The position numbers and the translations under genes are program-made. Below are positions 50,172 to 58,469 of a stretch of 64,000 nucleotides of DNA, piece after piece. The notes below the pieces were generated by a model that saw nothing but the letters and a program-made list of their open reading frames with translations, did not search any database and had not been told where the DNA came from. This DNA comes from Candidatus Raymondbacteria bacterium RIFOXYA2_FULL_49_16 (GTDB lineage Bacteria > Fibrobacterota > OXYB2-FULL-49-7 > XYB2-FULL-49-35): contig MFYT01000071.1 in NCBI GenBank assembly GCA_001789205.1, positions 50,434 to 114,433 on the forward strand, written 5' to 3'. How positions within the stretch are numbered: position 1 is the stretch's first letter; each line of letters begins with the position of its first letter.

Positions 50172-51104
50172 TTGAATACCATACCCCTAGTAACTATTGT
50201 GATGGCTACATATAATGGAAAACGTTTCCTTAAAGAATCGGTGGAGTCCTGTCTTACACAATCATTCAAATCAATTGAATTAATCGTTGTAGTTGATGGC
50301 AGTACTGATGAAACCCATGAATATCTGAAATCTATTCAGGACGGCAGGCTTATCCTCATTGTTCAGGAAAACCAAGGGCACTCAAACGCCCTGAACCACG
50401 GCTTTGAGAAAGCCCGTGGTAAATACTGGACTTGGACATCTGACGACAACCTTTTTATGCCTAATGCAGTAGAAATAATGGTTGCAGTCCTAGAATCACA
50501 CCCGAATTTCCCCATCGTTAAAGCCGGTTATTTTAAAATTGATGAGAATGGAAAAATAACTGGAAAATCGACCTATACATTTACATGTTTTTTGTACACT
50601 GCTGAAGGGGCGCGCAAAGCAGGACCATATCGACATGAATACAGGGAAGTAAATGACATTGATTTTTTTATGCGATTCCTTTATCTTGCCGGTCCGGTAT
50701 ATCAACTGAACGAATATCTGTATAAATTTCGTTTTCATGCCAACAGTCAGACCACGAAGTTAAGCGGAAAAAGAGAATTCACCTCACTCCGCATGCACTA
50801 TGACCTTGTAACAAGGGGTTTTGAGAAACTCGATCTTAAAAAGTTCTTTTTTGAACAGGCGTCCCGGGCAGCAATATATAAAGACAGCGAAACGCTGGAG
50901 AAAATACTGCAGTTTGCAATTGAAAAAAACATGACATTTCAAAATGAACTTCAAAAACAAATAGTATATTTAAAAACTAAACACGGATGGCTGTTTAATC
51001 GGCTGAAGAAGGCGATTTGGTCACGCTGGTTTGGGTGTAATCTTTTTATCCGGCGTATTTTTAATCTCGGATATGTATCATCCGTAAACAAAGAAGGCAG
51101 GTAA
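50172..51104 (+). CDS. family 2 glycosyltransferase
   Basis: A 310-residue GT-A protein starting at TTG 50172 after AGAGG. PLVTIVMATYNGKRFLKESV, SIELIVVVDGSTDETHEYLK, ENQGHSNALNHGFEKARGKY and WTSDDNLFMPNAVE (D-x-D variant S-D-D-N) are seen. The end is basic and helical. It adds one sugar to the growing repeat unit; donor unknown. Confidence 0.9.
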   Translation: MNTIPLVTIVMATYNGKRFLKESVESCLTQSFKSIELIVVVDGSTDETHEYLKSIQDGRLILIVQENQGHSNALNHGFEKARGKYWTWTSDDNLFMPNAVEIMVAVLESHPNFPIVKAGYFKIDENGKITGKSTYTFTCFLYTAEGARKAGPYRHEYREVNDIDFFMRFLYLAGPVYQLNEYLYKFRFHANSQTTKLSGKREFTSLRMHYDLVTRGFEKLDLKKFFFEQASRAAIYKDSETLEKILQFAIEKNMTFQNELQKQIVYLKTKHGWLFNRLKKAIWSRWFGCNLFIRRIFNLGYVSSVNKEGR

Positions 51105-51106
51105 CT

Positions 51107-52219
51107 TTGAAAAGAATAGGAATAACCGGCGCCAATGGGTTTATGGGTATAAACCTGAGAAATTATTTCAAGTGCCATTACCCTGAAACTGAAATTGTCA
51201 GCATTAGCCGAGAATCATTTAAAAATAAAGATCAAATTCGTGCATTTGTTTTAAAATGCGATGCTATTGTCCATTTGGCAGGTTTAAACCGTGGGCTGGA
51301 TGATGAAGTTTATAAAACAAATATTGGCCTGGCTGACGATTTGATTAGTGCGTGTTCTGCCCAGAAAAAATATCCCTACATTGTGTTTGCATCATCCCCG
51401 CATGAGTCACGCCAAACTGGATATGGCCGTTCCAAAAAAGAGGCTCGAATTAAATTCTCGGAAATGGCAAAACAGAATAATTCCGGGTTTTCTGGCCTTA
51501 TTATTCCCAATACTTTTGGCCCTTTTGGGCGGCCTTTCCACAACTCTGTGATTTCAACCTTCTGCCATCAGGTCGTAATAGGCCAGGAACCTGTTGTGGA
51601 TGTGGACGCAAGTTTGGGATTTGTATATATGGATACTGTATCCAAATGCATTGCACAATCCATTGACGAACGGAGAAATGCGCCAGAAATAGCAATTAAG
51701 TCTGATTTTCAAGTTCAAATAAGTCAAATTAGAAATTTGCTTTTAGAATTCAAGACAAAATATTCTGGCGCTGGCATTGTCCCTTTATTTGCTGATGATT
51801 TTGCACTGCGTCTTTTCAATACCTTCAGGACGTTTATTCCTGCTTCACATTATCCATTTAAACTTGAAAGAAAAGAAGATGCTCGTGGGTATCTCGTAGA
51901 AACCATTAAATCTTTTATGGGCGGGCAATGTTTCTTTTCAATGACGCATCCTGGCATCACCCGTGGCAACCATTATCATACCAGAAAGTTTGAACGGTTT
52001 TGTGTTTTGCAAGGCGAGGGGTTGATTCGGTTACGTAGGATAGATCAGGCTGTTTCCATCGATTATAAGGTATCGGGGAATGAGCCTTCTGTCGTGGATA
52101 TGCCTATTTGGCATACGCATAACATTACAAATACCGGAACAACCCCAATGCTTACACTTTTTTGGTCCAATGAAATTTTTAACCCGAATGATCCGGATAC
52201 CTTTATGGAGGCTGTATGA
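51107..52219 (+). CDS. capF: UDP-2-acetamido-2,6-dideoxy-hexulose reductase (CapF/FnlB type)
   Basis: A 370-residue two-domain protein from TTG 51107. The N-terminal SDR has RIGITGANGFMGINLRNYFK, AIVHLAGLNRG, TGYGRSKKEARIKF (Y-x3-K) and LIIPNTFGPFGRP. The C-terminal cupin has GQCFFSMTHPGITRGNHYHT, KFERFCVLQGEGLIRLR, PIWHTHNITNTG. This layout is unique to CapF/WbjC/FnlB, which act in UDP-L-FucNAc synthesis. Its stop overlaps the next ATG. Confidence 0.93.
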   Translation: MKRIGITGANGFMGINLRNYFKCHYPETEIVSISRESFKNKDQIRAFVLKCDAIVHLAGLNRGLDDEVYKTNIGLADDLISACSAQKKYPYIVFASSPHESRQTGYGRSKKEARIKFSEMAKQNNSGFSGLIIPNTFGPFGRPFHNSVISTFCHQVVIGQEPVVDVDASLGFVYMDTVSKCIAQSIDERRNAPEIAIKSDFQVQISQIRNLLLEFKTKYSGAGIVPLFADDFALRLFNTFRTFIPASHYPFKLERKEDARGYLVETIKSFMGGQCFFSMTHPGITRGNHYHTRKFERFCVLQGEGLIRLRRIDQAVSIDYKVSGNEPSVVDMPIWHTHNITNTGTTPMLTLFWSNEIFNPNDPDTFMEAV

Positions 52220-53373
52220 TGGCAAAACGTTTGAAGGTAATGACTTTCCTGGGTACCAGGCCGGAGATTATCAGGCTTGCAAAAGTTATCCAGCTTTTAG
52301 ATAATAAGGTTGATCATAAGCTGGTCCATACAGGACAGAATTATGACTACGAGCTTAATCAGATATTTTTTAAAGATTTGGGGCTGAAAAAGCCTGATTA
52401 TTTCTTGGAAGTAAATACGTCTTCATTGGGTATAGTGCTGGGTGAAATATTAATAAAATCTGAAAAAGTATTATTGCAAGAAAAACCCGATGCAGTGCTG
52501 ATTCTTGGAGATACCAACAGCAGTATTGCGTGTATTATTGCCAAACGGCTTCGTATTCCTATTTTCCATATGGAGGCTGGCAACAGGTGCTTTGATGCAA
52601 ATGTGCCAGAAGAAATTAACAGAAAGGTCATTGATCATCTTGCTGACTTCAATCTTGTCTATACAGAACATGCGCGCAGACATCTTTTGTCTGAAGGTCT
52701 GCCGCATCGCAGGATTTATCTGACAGGTTCACCGTTGTGCGAGGTTTTAAACGAGTATTTGCCACGAATTAAGCGATCTTCGATTATGCGTCAATTAAAG
52801 CTGAAAAAAGGCGCATTTTTCTTAATGAGTGCCCATCGTGAGGAAAATGTGGATAATCAACAGAATCTGAAGCGTATTCTGTCTGCAATGAACGCACTTG
52901 TAGAAAAGTATGGTTATCCTATGGTCGTTACAACCCATCCACGGACACGCAAACGGCTGGAAGCGTTGAAAGGATTCAAGATTGACTCCAGAATATCGTT
53001 CTTAAAACCATTTGGCTTTTTTGATTATGTTAGACTTCAGATGGATGCTGCGTGCACTTTATCTGACAGTGGAACCATCAGCGAGGAATCATCGATACTC
53101 AGGTTTCCTGCAGTGACGATTCGCAATGCCATTGAACGGCCAGAGGCTATGGATACTGGGAGTATCATCATGACCGGGCATGACATGGATACGATAGTTA
53201 ATGCGGTTTCATTGGCTTTAGATGAGACAACGGAACGTAAATTTACAAGTTTGCCAACGGATTATGCTATTCGTGATACCTCATGGAGAGTGCTAAAACT
53301 TATTTTAGGACTTTCAAAGTTGTCAAATAGATGGGCGAATATTGCGCCGGAAACTGAAATTACATATAAATAA
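52216..53373 (+). CDS. UDP-GlcNAc 2-epimerase family (CapG/FnlC type)
   Basis: A 385-residue GT-B-fold epimerase: VMTFLGTRPEIIRLAKVIQL, VHTGQNYDYELNQIFFKDLG, VLILGDTNSSIACIIAKRLR, IFHMEAGNRCFDANVPEE, LMSAHREENVDNQQNL, LSDSGTISEESSIL. The D-A-N-V-P-E-E region and the place directly after capF point to the C2 epimerase that makes UDP-L-FucNAc (WbjD/CapG/FnlC). The third enzyme, CapE/FnlA, is not in the window. Confidence 0.92.
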   Translation: MMAKRLKVMTFLGTRPEIIRLAKVIQLLDNKVDHKLVHTGQNYDYELNQIFFKDLGLKKPDYFLEVNTSSLGIVLGEILIKSEKVLLQEKPDAVLILGDTNSSIACIIAKRLRIPIFHMEAGNRCFDANVPEEINRKVIDHLADFNLVYTEHARRHLLSEGLPHRRIYLTGSPLCEVLNEYLPRIKRSSIMRQLKLKKGAFFLMSAHREENVDNQQNLKRILSAMNALVEKYGYPMVVTTHPRTRKRLEALKGFKIDSRISFLKPFGFFDYVRLQMDAACTLSDSGTISEESSILRFPAVTIRNAIERPEAMDTGSIIMTGHDMDTIVNAVSLALDETTERKFTSLPTDYAIRDTSWRVLKLILGLSKLSNRWANIAPETEITYK

Positions 53374-53385
53374 TAAGGGGTTATT

Positions 53386-54210
53386 ATGGACAATGCAAAA
53401 GAACTATATCTTGATTTATTAAAAAAAGCATTGACCTTTTATCTATGGGAAGACCGTGCTGCTGCAAAACTCTTGTTTGAACCGCAAAACCCAATAAAAA
53501 AAGCCATCTTTGACAGATTTCTTGGTTATTTAAAGAAAAGACATATGCAGTTGGCGAATTTTTCCGAATTTGATCCCGAGAAAAGGAAGAATGGATTGGA
53601 TTGGCCGCTGATGGCGGATACTATGATTGGTTTAAAAAGGTTGGATAATATCCAATTTTGCGTTGAATCCGTTATCAAAGACAAAATTCCGGGTGATCTG
53701 ATTGAAACTGGAGTTTGGCGTGGTGGGGCTATCATTTTCATGCGTGCAATTCTAAAGGCACATGGGGTAACGGATCGTGTGGTGTGGGCCGCAGATTCGT
53801 TTGAAGGTTTGCCAGCACCGGATGTAGAAAAATACCCTGCTGATGCTGGTTCCAGATTTCATCAGTTCAAGGTTCTTCAGGTTACATTGGAAAGCGTTAA
53901 AGCAAATATTGAAAAATATGGAATGTTGGATGATCAGGTTAAATTTCTTAAGGGATGGTTTACGGATACGCTTCCTGGTGCGCCTATAAAAAATCTGGCT
54001 GTTTTACGGCTTGATGGCGATATGTATGAATCAACAATGGATGGTCTGATAAATCTGTATCCAAAGGTTTCGAAAGGTGGATTTATCATTGTTGATGATT
54101 ATGGTATTGCGGAATGCCAAAAGGCAATCGATGATTATAGAAAACAAAATAGTGTCAATGATACGATTGTTAAAATAGATGCATCCAGCGTTTATTGGCG
54201 CCGACTTTGA
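53386..54210 (+). CDS. TylF/MycF-type O-methyltransferase
   Basis: A 274-residue protein: MIGLKRLDNIQFCVESVIKD, GDLIETGVWRGGAIIFMRAI, VVWAADSFEGLPAPDVEKYP, LAVLRLDGDMYESTMDGLIN (metal-binding D-G-D), FIIVDDYGIAECQKAIDDYR. This is a textbook macrocin-O-methyltransferase pattern. It adds a methyl group to a sugar hydroxyl, dependent on SAM and Mg. GGGG lies 8 bp before ATG 53386. Confidence 0.93.
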   Translation: MDNAKELYLDLLKKALTFYLWEDRAAAKLLFEPQNPIKKAIFDRFLGYLKKRHMQLANFSEFDPEKRKNGLDWPLMADTMIGLKRLDNIQFCVESVIKDKIPGDLIETGVWRGGAIIFMRAILKAHGVTDRVVWAADSFEGLPAPDVEKYPADAGSRFHQFKVLQVTLESVKANIEKYGMLDDQVKFLKGWFTDTLPGAPIKNLAVLRLDGDMYESTMDGLINLYPKVSKGGFIIVDDYGIAECQKAIDDYRKQNSVNDTIVKIDASSVYWRRL

Positions 54211-54271
54211 AAATCATTAATGGAATTTGAAATGTGCCCCGTCTCATTTTTTAAAATTTTGGAAAATAATT

Positions 54272-55156
54272 ATGTCACGTATTAACTTGATGGAAAAATT
54301 TGGAAAAATTATTGAAGACTCTAATAAGACTGGTCTGTCAAGATTCATTACTCAACTCAATAAAAGGGCAATTGCGTCTTTGTTTTGCCGGGTAGCACTT
54401 TTTACTGGGAAAAGTCAGTATTTGAATGCGCATTTGTTTTGGGGTCAGAAAATGCGAGTTCGTTTTCCCGAAGAGGTTTCCTGGTCAATTTATCGTAATG
54501 GTTTTTTTGAAGAAGACATGACCCGATTTTTTATTAGTTTTATTAAGCCAGGAATGCGGGTTTTAGATATTGGTGGTCATTTTGGTTATTTCACTCTTTT
54601 GGCATCAGAACTTGTAGGTCCTGATGGTTATGTCGCTGTTTTTGAACCAACTCCACGGACACGCGAATTGCTTCAAAAGAATGTTGCGGATAAGGGAAAT
54701 GTTACTGTGCATGAAAATGCATTTTCTGACATTCCTGGGGAAATAACTTTTCATGATTATGGGGAGAAATACTGCGCTTTTAATTCGTTTAATCAAGGAC
54801 GATCCGATGTGTTGCTCGGAGGAAAAGTAAAATCATCTACTTTAACCGTCAATGCCGTTGTGCTTGATAGCTTTACGGGTGTTGTAGCACATGAACCGGA
54901 TTTTATTAAAATAGATGCGGAAGGCGCTGAATTGTCGATTCTTCGTGGCGGCAAGCAATTGCTAAAGCAAAAGCATCCCGTAATAGCTATTGAGTGCGGA
55001 GGTGCGGATAAAGAAAGTCTTATAAAGCAAGAAGAATTGTTTGCGCTGATGATAGAGCTGGGTTATAAATGTTTCCAGTTTACCGGGGCTAGTTTGTGCA
55101 AAATTCATAAGCTGCCAGACTTCTATAAAAACGTTGTTTTTATTTATGAAAAGTAG
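54272..55156 (+). CDS. FkbM family methyltransferase
   Basis: A 294-residue protein from ATG 54272, after GGAAAATAATT; a TTG at 54227 is in frame but less likely. SAM-binding motif MRVLDIGGHFGYFTLLASEL, then GYVAVFEPTPRTRELLQKNV, HENAFSDIPGEITFHDYGEK and FIKIDAEGAELSILRGGKQL. FkbM proteins O-methylate sugars or other hydroxyls. It is the fourth methyltransferase of the cluster. Confidence 0.9.
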   Translation: MSRINLMEKFGKIIEDSNKTGLSRFITQLNKRAIASLFCRVALFTGKSQYLNAHLFWGQKMRVRFPEEVSWSIYRNGFFEEDMTRFFISFIKPGMRVLDIGGHFGYFTLLASELVGPDGYVAVFEPTPRTRELLQKNVADKGNVTVHENAFSDIPGEITFHDYGEKYCAFNSFNQGRSDVLLGGKVKSSTLTVNAVVLDSFTGVVAHEPDFIKIDAEGAELSILRGGKQLLKQKHPVIAIECGGADKESLIKQEELFALMIELGYKCFQFTGASLCKIHKLPDFYKNVVFIYEK

Positions 55157-55210
55157 AAGTAGCGACATGTTCATAATGTTGCCATATGCTGCGGAGGTTG
55201 TTTTTTATCT

Positions 55211-56434
55211 ATGAACCAGCCGTTGCTTAGTGTGGTTGTCCCAACAAAACGAAGTCGGCTTGATGAGCTTTCCCGGCAAGCTATTGCGAGTGCGCTGTCT
55301 ATTGCCTCGCCGAACATCGAGATCGTGCTCCATGTTGATGATGACTTGCAAGGGAACCAACATGCAATAGATGTGCCCACTTTTGCGGCAACTTTTCAGG
55401 ATTCGCGAATTCGCTGGTTTCTAAACCCAGAACCGCTTACAATGACCCAAAATTGGGAAATGGCGATTGGTCGTGCAACAGGGGAGTATCTAATCATTAT
55501 TGGCGACGACGATTCCATAAGGCCAGAGGTGCTGCAATTCGCAGAATGGGCAAAAAAGCATAATTTGGATAACGTGTTAGGGAATGGCAATGTTCAATAC
55601 TATTGGCCAAGCTACCCAGCTATTAAAAATGCAGGTACCGTAATCGGTCTGGATATAAATGGGAGGATATCTTTTCCCGATATTAAAAAGACCATAATAA
55701 AGAATTCTTTTGGTCCCAAAATGCTGCATTATCAGCTACAACCTGAAATTTACCATGGGCTTGTAAGACGATCTACGCTTGAACGGATGAAGGCAGTAAC
55801 AGGGCGATATGTTGGCAGTGCCATTCCGGATCTGTATTTTGCTTTTGCATTTGCACCATTTGTAAAAAAATATGCGATTGTTGATTACCCTTTTAGTCTT
55901 GCCGGTTATTCAATGAAAGGCAATTCAGGAAAATTTAAAAAGAACGCTGTTTCCATTGAACAAAAGAATTATACATTGGAAAAATGGCCTTCATCAATCC
56001 CCCAAACCAAGGATTTTGTAAGCTTATATGCCAAGTGCAAACTTGATGCCTATAAAGATTCAGGCCAGGAGCATTTGATAAAGAATATGCAGCCTTTTGC
56101 AGTATATGCCCAATGTTTTTTAAATTCACCTCATTCCATGACCCGGTTTAAAAATTTACGCGGTCAATTCCGTACATATCTTCAGGAAGAAAAGATATTT
56201 TCAATCGCAGGATTTACACGTTTGTTCCTCTGGATTCTTTATTACATAATAGTCCGTATTAACCTGAAAATGCCTTATGCTCTGCATCTTTTCGAACGCG
56301 AGCATAATGTTATTTATAAAAAGAAGCCTGATTTTAAATATAAAGCTGAAACAATTGAAGAGGCCAATGGTAAGCTGACTGAATGGCTGCTTGCCAAGGG
56401 CTTGACAGTGCAAAAAGTTCTTTTCCGTGCTTGA
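55211..56434 (+). CDS. family 2 glycosyltransferase
   Basis: A 407-residue GT-A protein: PLLSVVVPTKRSRLDELSRQ, IEIVLHVDDDLQGNQHAID, LTMTQNWEMAIGRATGEYLI, IIGDDDSIRPEV (D-D-D metal site), KMLHYQLQPEIYHGLVRRST. It is a relative of 48872-50035. It closes the glycan operon; no further sugar gene lies to the right apart from capA. Confidence 0.88.
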   Translation: MNQPLLSVVVPTKRSRLDELSRQAIASALSIASPNIEIVLHVDDDLQGNQHAIDVPTFAATFQDSRIRWFLNPEPLTMTQNWEMAIGRATGEYLIIIGDDDSIRPEVLQFAEWAKKHNLDNVLGNGNVQYYWPSYPAIKNAGTVIGLDINGRISFPDIKKTIIKNSFGPKMLHYQLQPEIYHGLVRRSTLERMKAVTGRYVGSAIPDLYFAFAFAPFVKKYAIVDYPFSLAGYSMKGNSGKFKKNAVSIEQKNYTLEKWPSSIPQTKDFVSLYAKCKLDAYKDSGQEHLIKNMQPFAVYAQCFLNSPHSMTRFKNLRGQFRTYLQEEKIFSIAGFTRLFLWILYYIIVRINLKMPYALHLFEREHNVIYKKKPDFKYKAETIEEANGKLTEWLLAKGLTVQKVLFRA

Positions 56435-56496
56435 ACATAGGCGATAAAAGGCTTTATATTGACGATAGAACAGGAATTTTCAACAAAGGGTAGTTT

Positions 56497-56886
56497 ATGA
56501 GCATTTTTAAAGTTGAGATCACAGTAGCCAATCCTAAAAAAGAGGAATTGTGTTCAGCGCCAATCGAAGGATTGGTGGATACCGGCTCTGAATTGACATG
56601 GCTGCCCGGGGAAGTGTTGCAATTGATCGGCATAACTCCACTGCGCAAAAAAACATTTCTTACGGCAACTGGTGACCGGATAGAGCGTGAAGTCGGTTAT
56701 GCCATTTTACGGGTAGATAAATTTGAAACCATTGATGAGGTTGTTTTTGGCCAAAAAGGGGACTTGATACTCCTGGGGGTCAGGACACTGGAAGGTTTTG
56801 CGGTCATGGTCGACAATATAGGCCACCGCCTGGTCGCCAGCGCTTCACTGGCGGTTTCGGCAAGGATCGGGAAAGAATTCCAATGA
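56497..56886 (+). CDS. retropepsin-like aspartyl protease family protein
   Basis: A 129-residue protein with one D-T-G-S motif: APIEGLVDTGSELTWLPGEV (catalytic Asp about residue 28), then TPLRKKTFLTATGDRIEREV and DLILLGVRTLEGFAVMVDN, the L-L-G second motif of clan AA proteases. It would act as a dimer. Such small bacterial proteins sit in many accessory regions; substrate unknown. A decayed piece of a second copy is at 58042-58085. From 56887 to 57056 nothing is recognised. Confidence 0.82.
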   Translation: MSIFKVEITVANPKKEELCSAPIEGLVDTGSELTWLPGEVLQLIGITPLRKKTFLTATGDRIEREVGYAILRVDKFETIDEVVFGQKGDLILLGVRTLEGFAVMVDNIGHRLVASASLAVSARIGKEFQ

Positions 56887-57056
56887 CTTTGCGTGGCGCC
56901 TAGAATATGACATCAGTTCGGGAATCTATTGAAGATTGGCGCTAACTGGGAAATCAATCTGGTTTAAACAGGTCGAGTCTTTCATTCAATCAGTGTGGAT
57001 ATGCGGACCAAGTAAAAATCGTTGGTTCCTTATTCTGCTCTTCCCCGGCATTAGTC

Positions 57057-57098
57057 CTGGCCGTGCCTTTGGCCTTAACCTCAACCTTGACCTTTCTC
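57057..57098. repeat. CTYRRC hexamer tract 12
   Basis: CCTGGC, CTTTGGC, CTTAAC, CTCAAC, CTTGAC units. It ends directly at a capA 3'-end fragment. Confidence 0.8.
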
Positions 57099-57102
57099 CA
57101 TG

Positions 57103-57226
57103 ACAAAATCTTTTATGCCTTTGCGTTGCGTTTAATTGCTCTGAAAAATCCTGAAATGAGTATCGATATGTGATGCGGTTTTAGTGTCATCAGCCGCTGC
57201 AAAAACCACTTCAAACCACCTCACTG
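57103..57226 (-). pseudogene. capA 3'-end fragment
   Basis: About 124 bp match the last 40 codons of capA at 59703 (reverse strand; WFLQRLMTLKPHH-type end, ISGFFRAIKRNA-type tail). Homology ends near CACCTCACTG. An HTH gene follows. Confidence 0.85.
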
Positions 57227-57319
57227 CTTACAGGTAAGCCGTAAAGCCGTACATACTATTTGACAACCATAGCAGATATTGCAATATTAGGATTATAACA
57301 CTGATGGAAAGGTTGCGTT

Positions 57320-57640
57320 ATGAACCGGAAAAAAAAGCTGTCATTATCGGAAACCGTTAGAGAAGCAATACGCGCGCTGGGGCACGTCCAGGACGTTAAA
57401 GAGACCATGAGGGAATTTGATGCGCTGCAATACAAGGAACCACGAAACTATACAACGCATGATATTGTTGCGCTTCGTACCAGGAAAATGCACATGAGCC
57501 AGGCTGTCTTTGCCTCTGTTTGTAATGCCAAGATTTCTACGGTGCAGAAATGGGAAAGGGGCGTCTCGAAGCCAACCCCGCCCGTTTACCGTCTCTTTCA
57601 ACTTATAGAAAATGATGCTCTGGAGCTTATTCATCGGTAA
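57320..57640 (+). CDS. HTH-type antitoxin/regulator (XRE, HigA/NadS-like)
   Basis: A 106-residue protein with a C-terminal helix-turn-helix: HDIVALRTRKMHMSQAVFAS, NAKISTVQKWERGVSKPTPP. The N-terminal 45 residues are helical and charged. This is the NadS/HigA-like type usually paired with a RelE-family toxin encoded upstream, which is missing here. An orphan antitoxin is the simplest reading. SD AAGG lies 9 bp before ATG 57320. Confidence 0.83.
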   Translation: MNRKKKLSLSETVREAIRALGHVQDVKETMREFDALQYKEPRNYTTHDIVALRTRKMHMSQAVFASVCNAKISTVQKWERGVSKPTPPVYRLFQLIENDALELIHR

Positions 57641-57812
57641 ATAAGGGTGTCGGCCAGATTCGGGCGAAAACTGTCACACCGGATGGGCCTTGACTTTCTT
57701 TCCCAGTTTTACCCTCGGCCCGTCCGAACCCATGTGCTTTGGCGGGCAAAAGAAATTATATTATAACTAGTCGTTGAAATTATCTGTCTGGCTTAAATAT
57801 TGGAGATTCCCT

Positions 57813-58010
57813 ATGAAACAAGCCGAAATGAAATCAATCAAGAGGATGCGAATCGCCGATAAAATTCAAAAAATATCAGATTTGTGGGACAACATCCCTG
57901 ATAAAGAGGCTGCGCTTCCCATACCTGCCTGGCATTTGACCGAATTAAAGAAAAGACACGCTGCCATTGAAAAAAAACCGGAAGATTACTCTCTCTTGAT
58001 GAATTCGTAA
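57813..58010 (+). CDS. addiction module component (ParE-partner type)
   Basis: A 65-residue protein from ATG 57813; an upstream TTG/ATG at 57774 would give an odd extension. RMRIADKIQKISDLWDNIPD, PIPAWHLTELKKRHAAIEKK is the pattern of the short 'addiction module component' antitoxins that precede a RelE/ParE toxin. No toxin follows; instead there is a decayed protease fragment. It is thus a second orphan antitoxin. Confidence 0.75.
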   Translation: MKQAEMKSIKRMRIADKIQKISDLWDNIPDKEAALPIPAWHLTELKKRHAAIEKKPEDYSLLMNS

Positions 58011-58041
58011 ACCGGTATGAGTTTAGTTCATGACTTACGGG

Positions 58042-58085
58042 ATTACTTCTGGGGGTCAGGACCCTGGAAGATTGACGACAATTTT
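58042..58085 (+). pseudogene. fragment of the aspartyl protease gene
   Basis: TTCTGGGGGTCAGGACCCTG and following bases match 56768-56816 (TCCTGGGGGTCAGGACACTG), with an internal loss before GACGACAATTTT. Forty-four bp only. The stretch 58086-58233 is AT-rich with no gene. Confidence 0.65.
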
Positions 58086-58233
58086 CCAATTTTGATTGCT
58101 AAAGATGTAATAAATAAGCTTTATTTTACATCTATGGTGCAAGATATAGCCACTATCTTATATATATTAAATAAAACACAGTAAATTTTATATTACATGT
58201 CATTTTTTCGTTTAATCACAATGAGTATAATTA

Positions 58234-58402
58234 CCCGCAGCTTGCTGCGGCTTCGCAAAACATGGAACTCGCCCCCCTTTTAAAAGGAGAGGGGGTTTGC
58301 GATATTTTTCTCCCCCTTCTCTTTCCAAGAGAAGGGGGTTGGGGGATGAGTTCCAGGTCAAGTCCTACGCGATACCCCGATACCCTGTAGCTTGCTGCGG
58401 GG
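58234..58402. repeat. cluster of G-rich and REP-like palindromes
   Basis: In order: CCGCAGCTTGCTGCGG (58235-58250); CCCCCCTTTTAAAAGGAGAG with GGGGG (58272-58295); CCCCCTTCTCTTTCCAAGAG with AAGGGGGTTGGGGGAT (58312-58347); and CCCCG...CGGGG around ATACCCTGTAGCTTGCTG (58375-58402). The GCTTGCTGCGG core is repeated at both ends. The two middle ones belong to the CCCCCTT family seen at 27493, 42333 and 43448. Confidence 0.8.
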
Positions 58403-58469
58403 TGATTCATTTATGATTAAAATATTATTGATTGCTGTATCATATTTTAATTATACTTAAATTAAAAAT

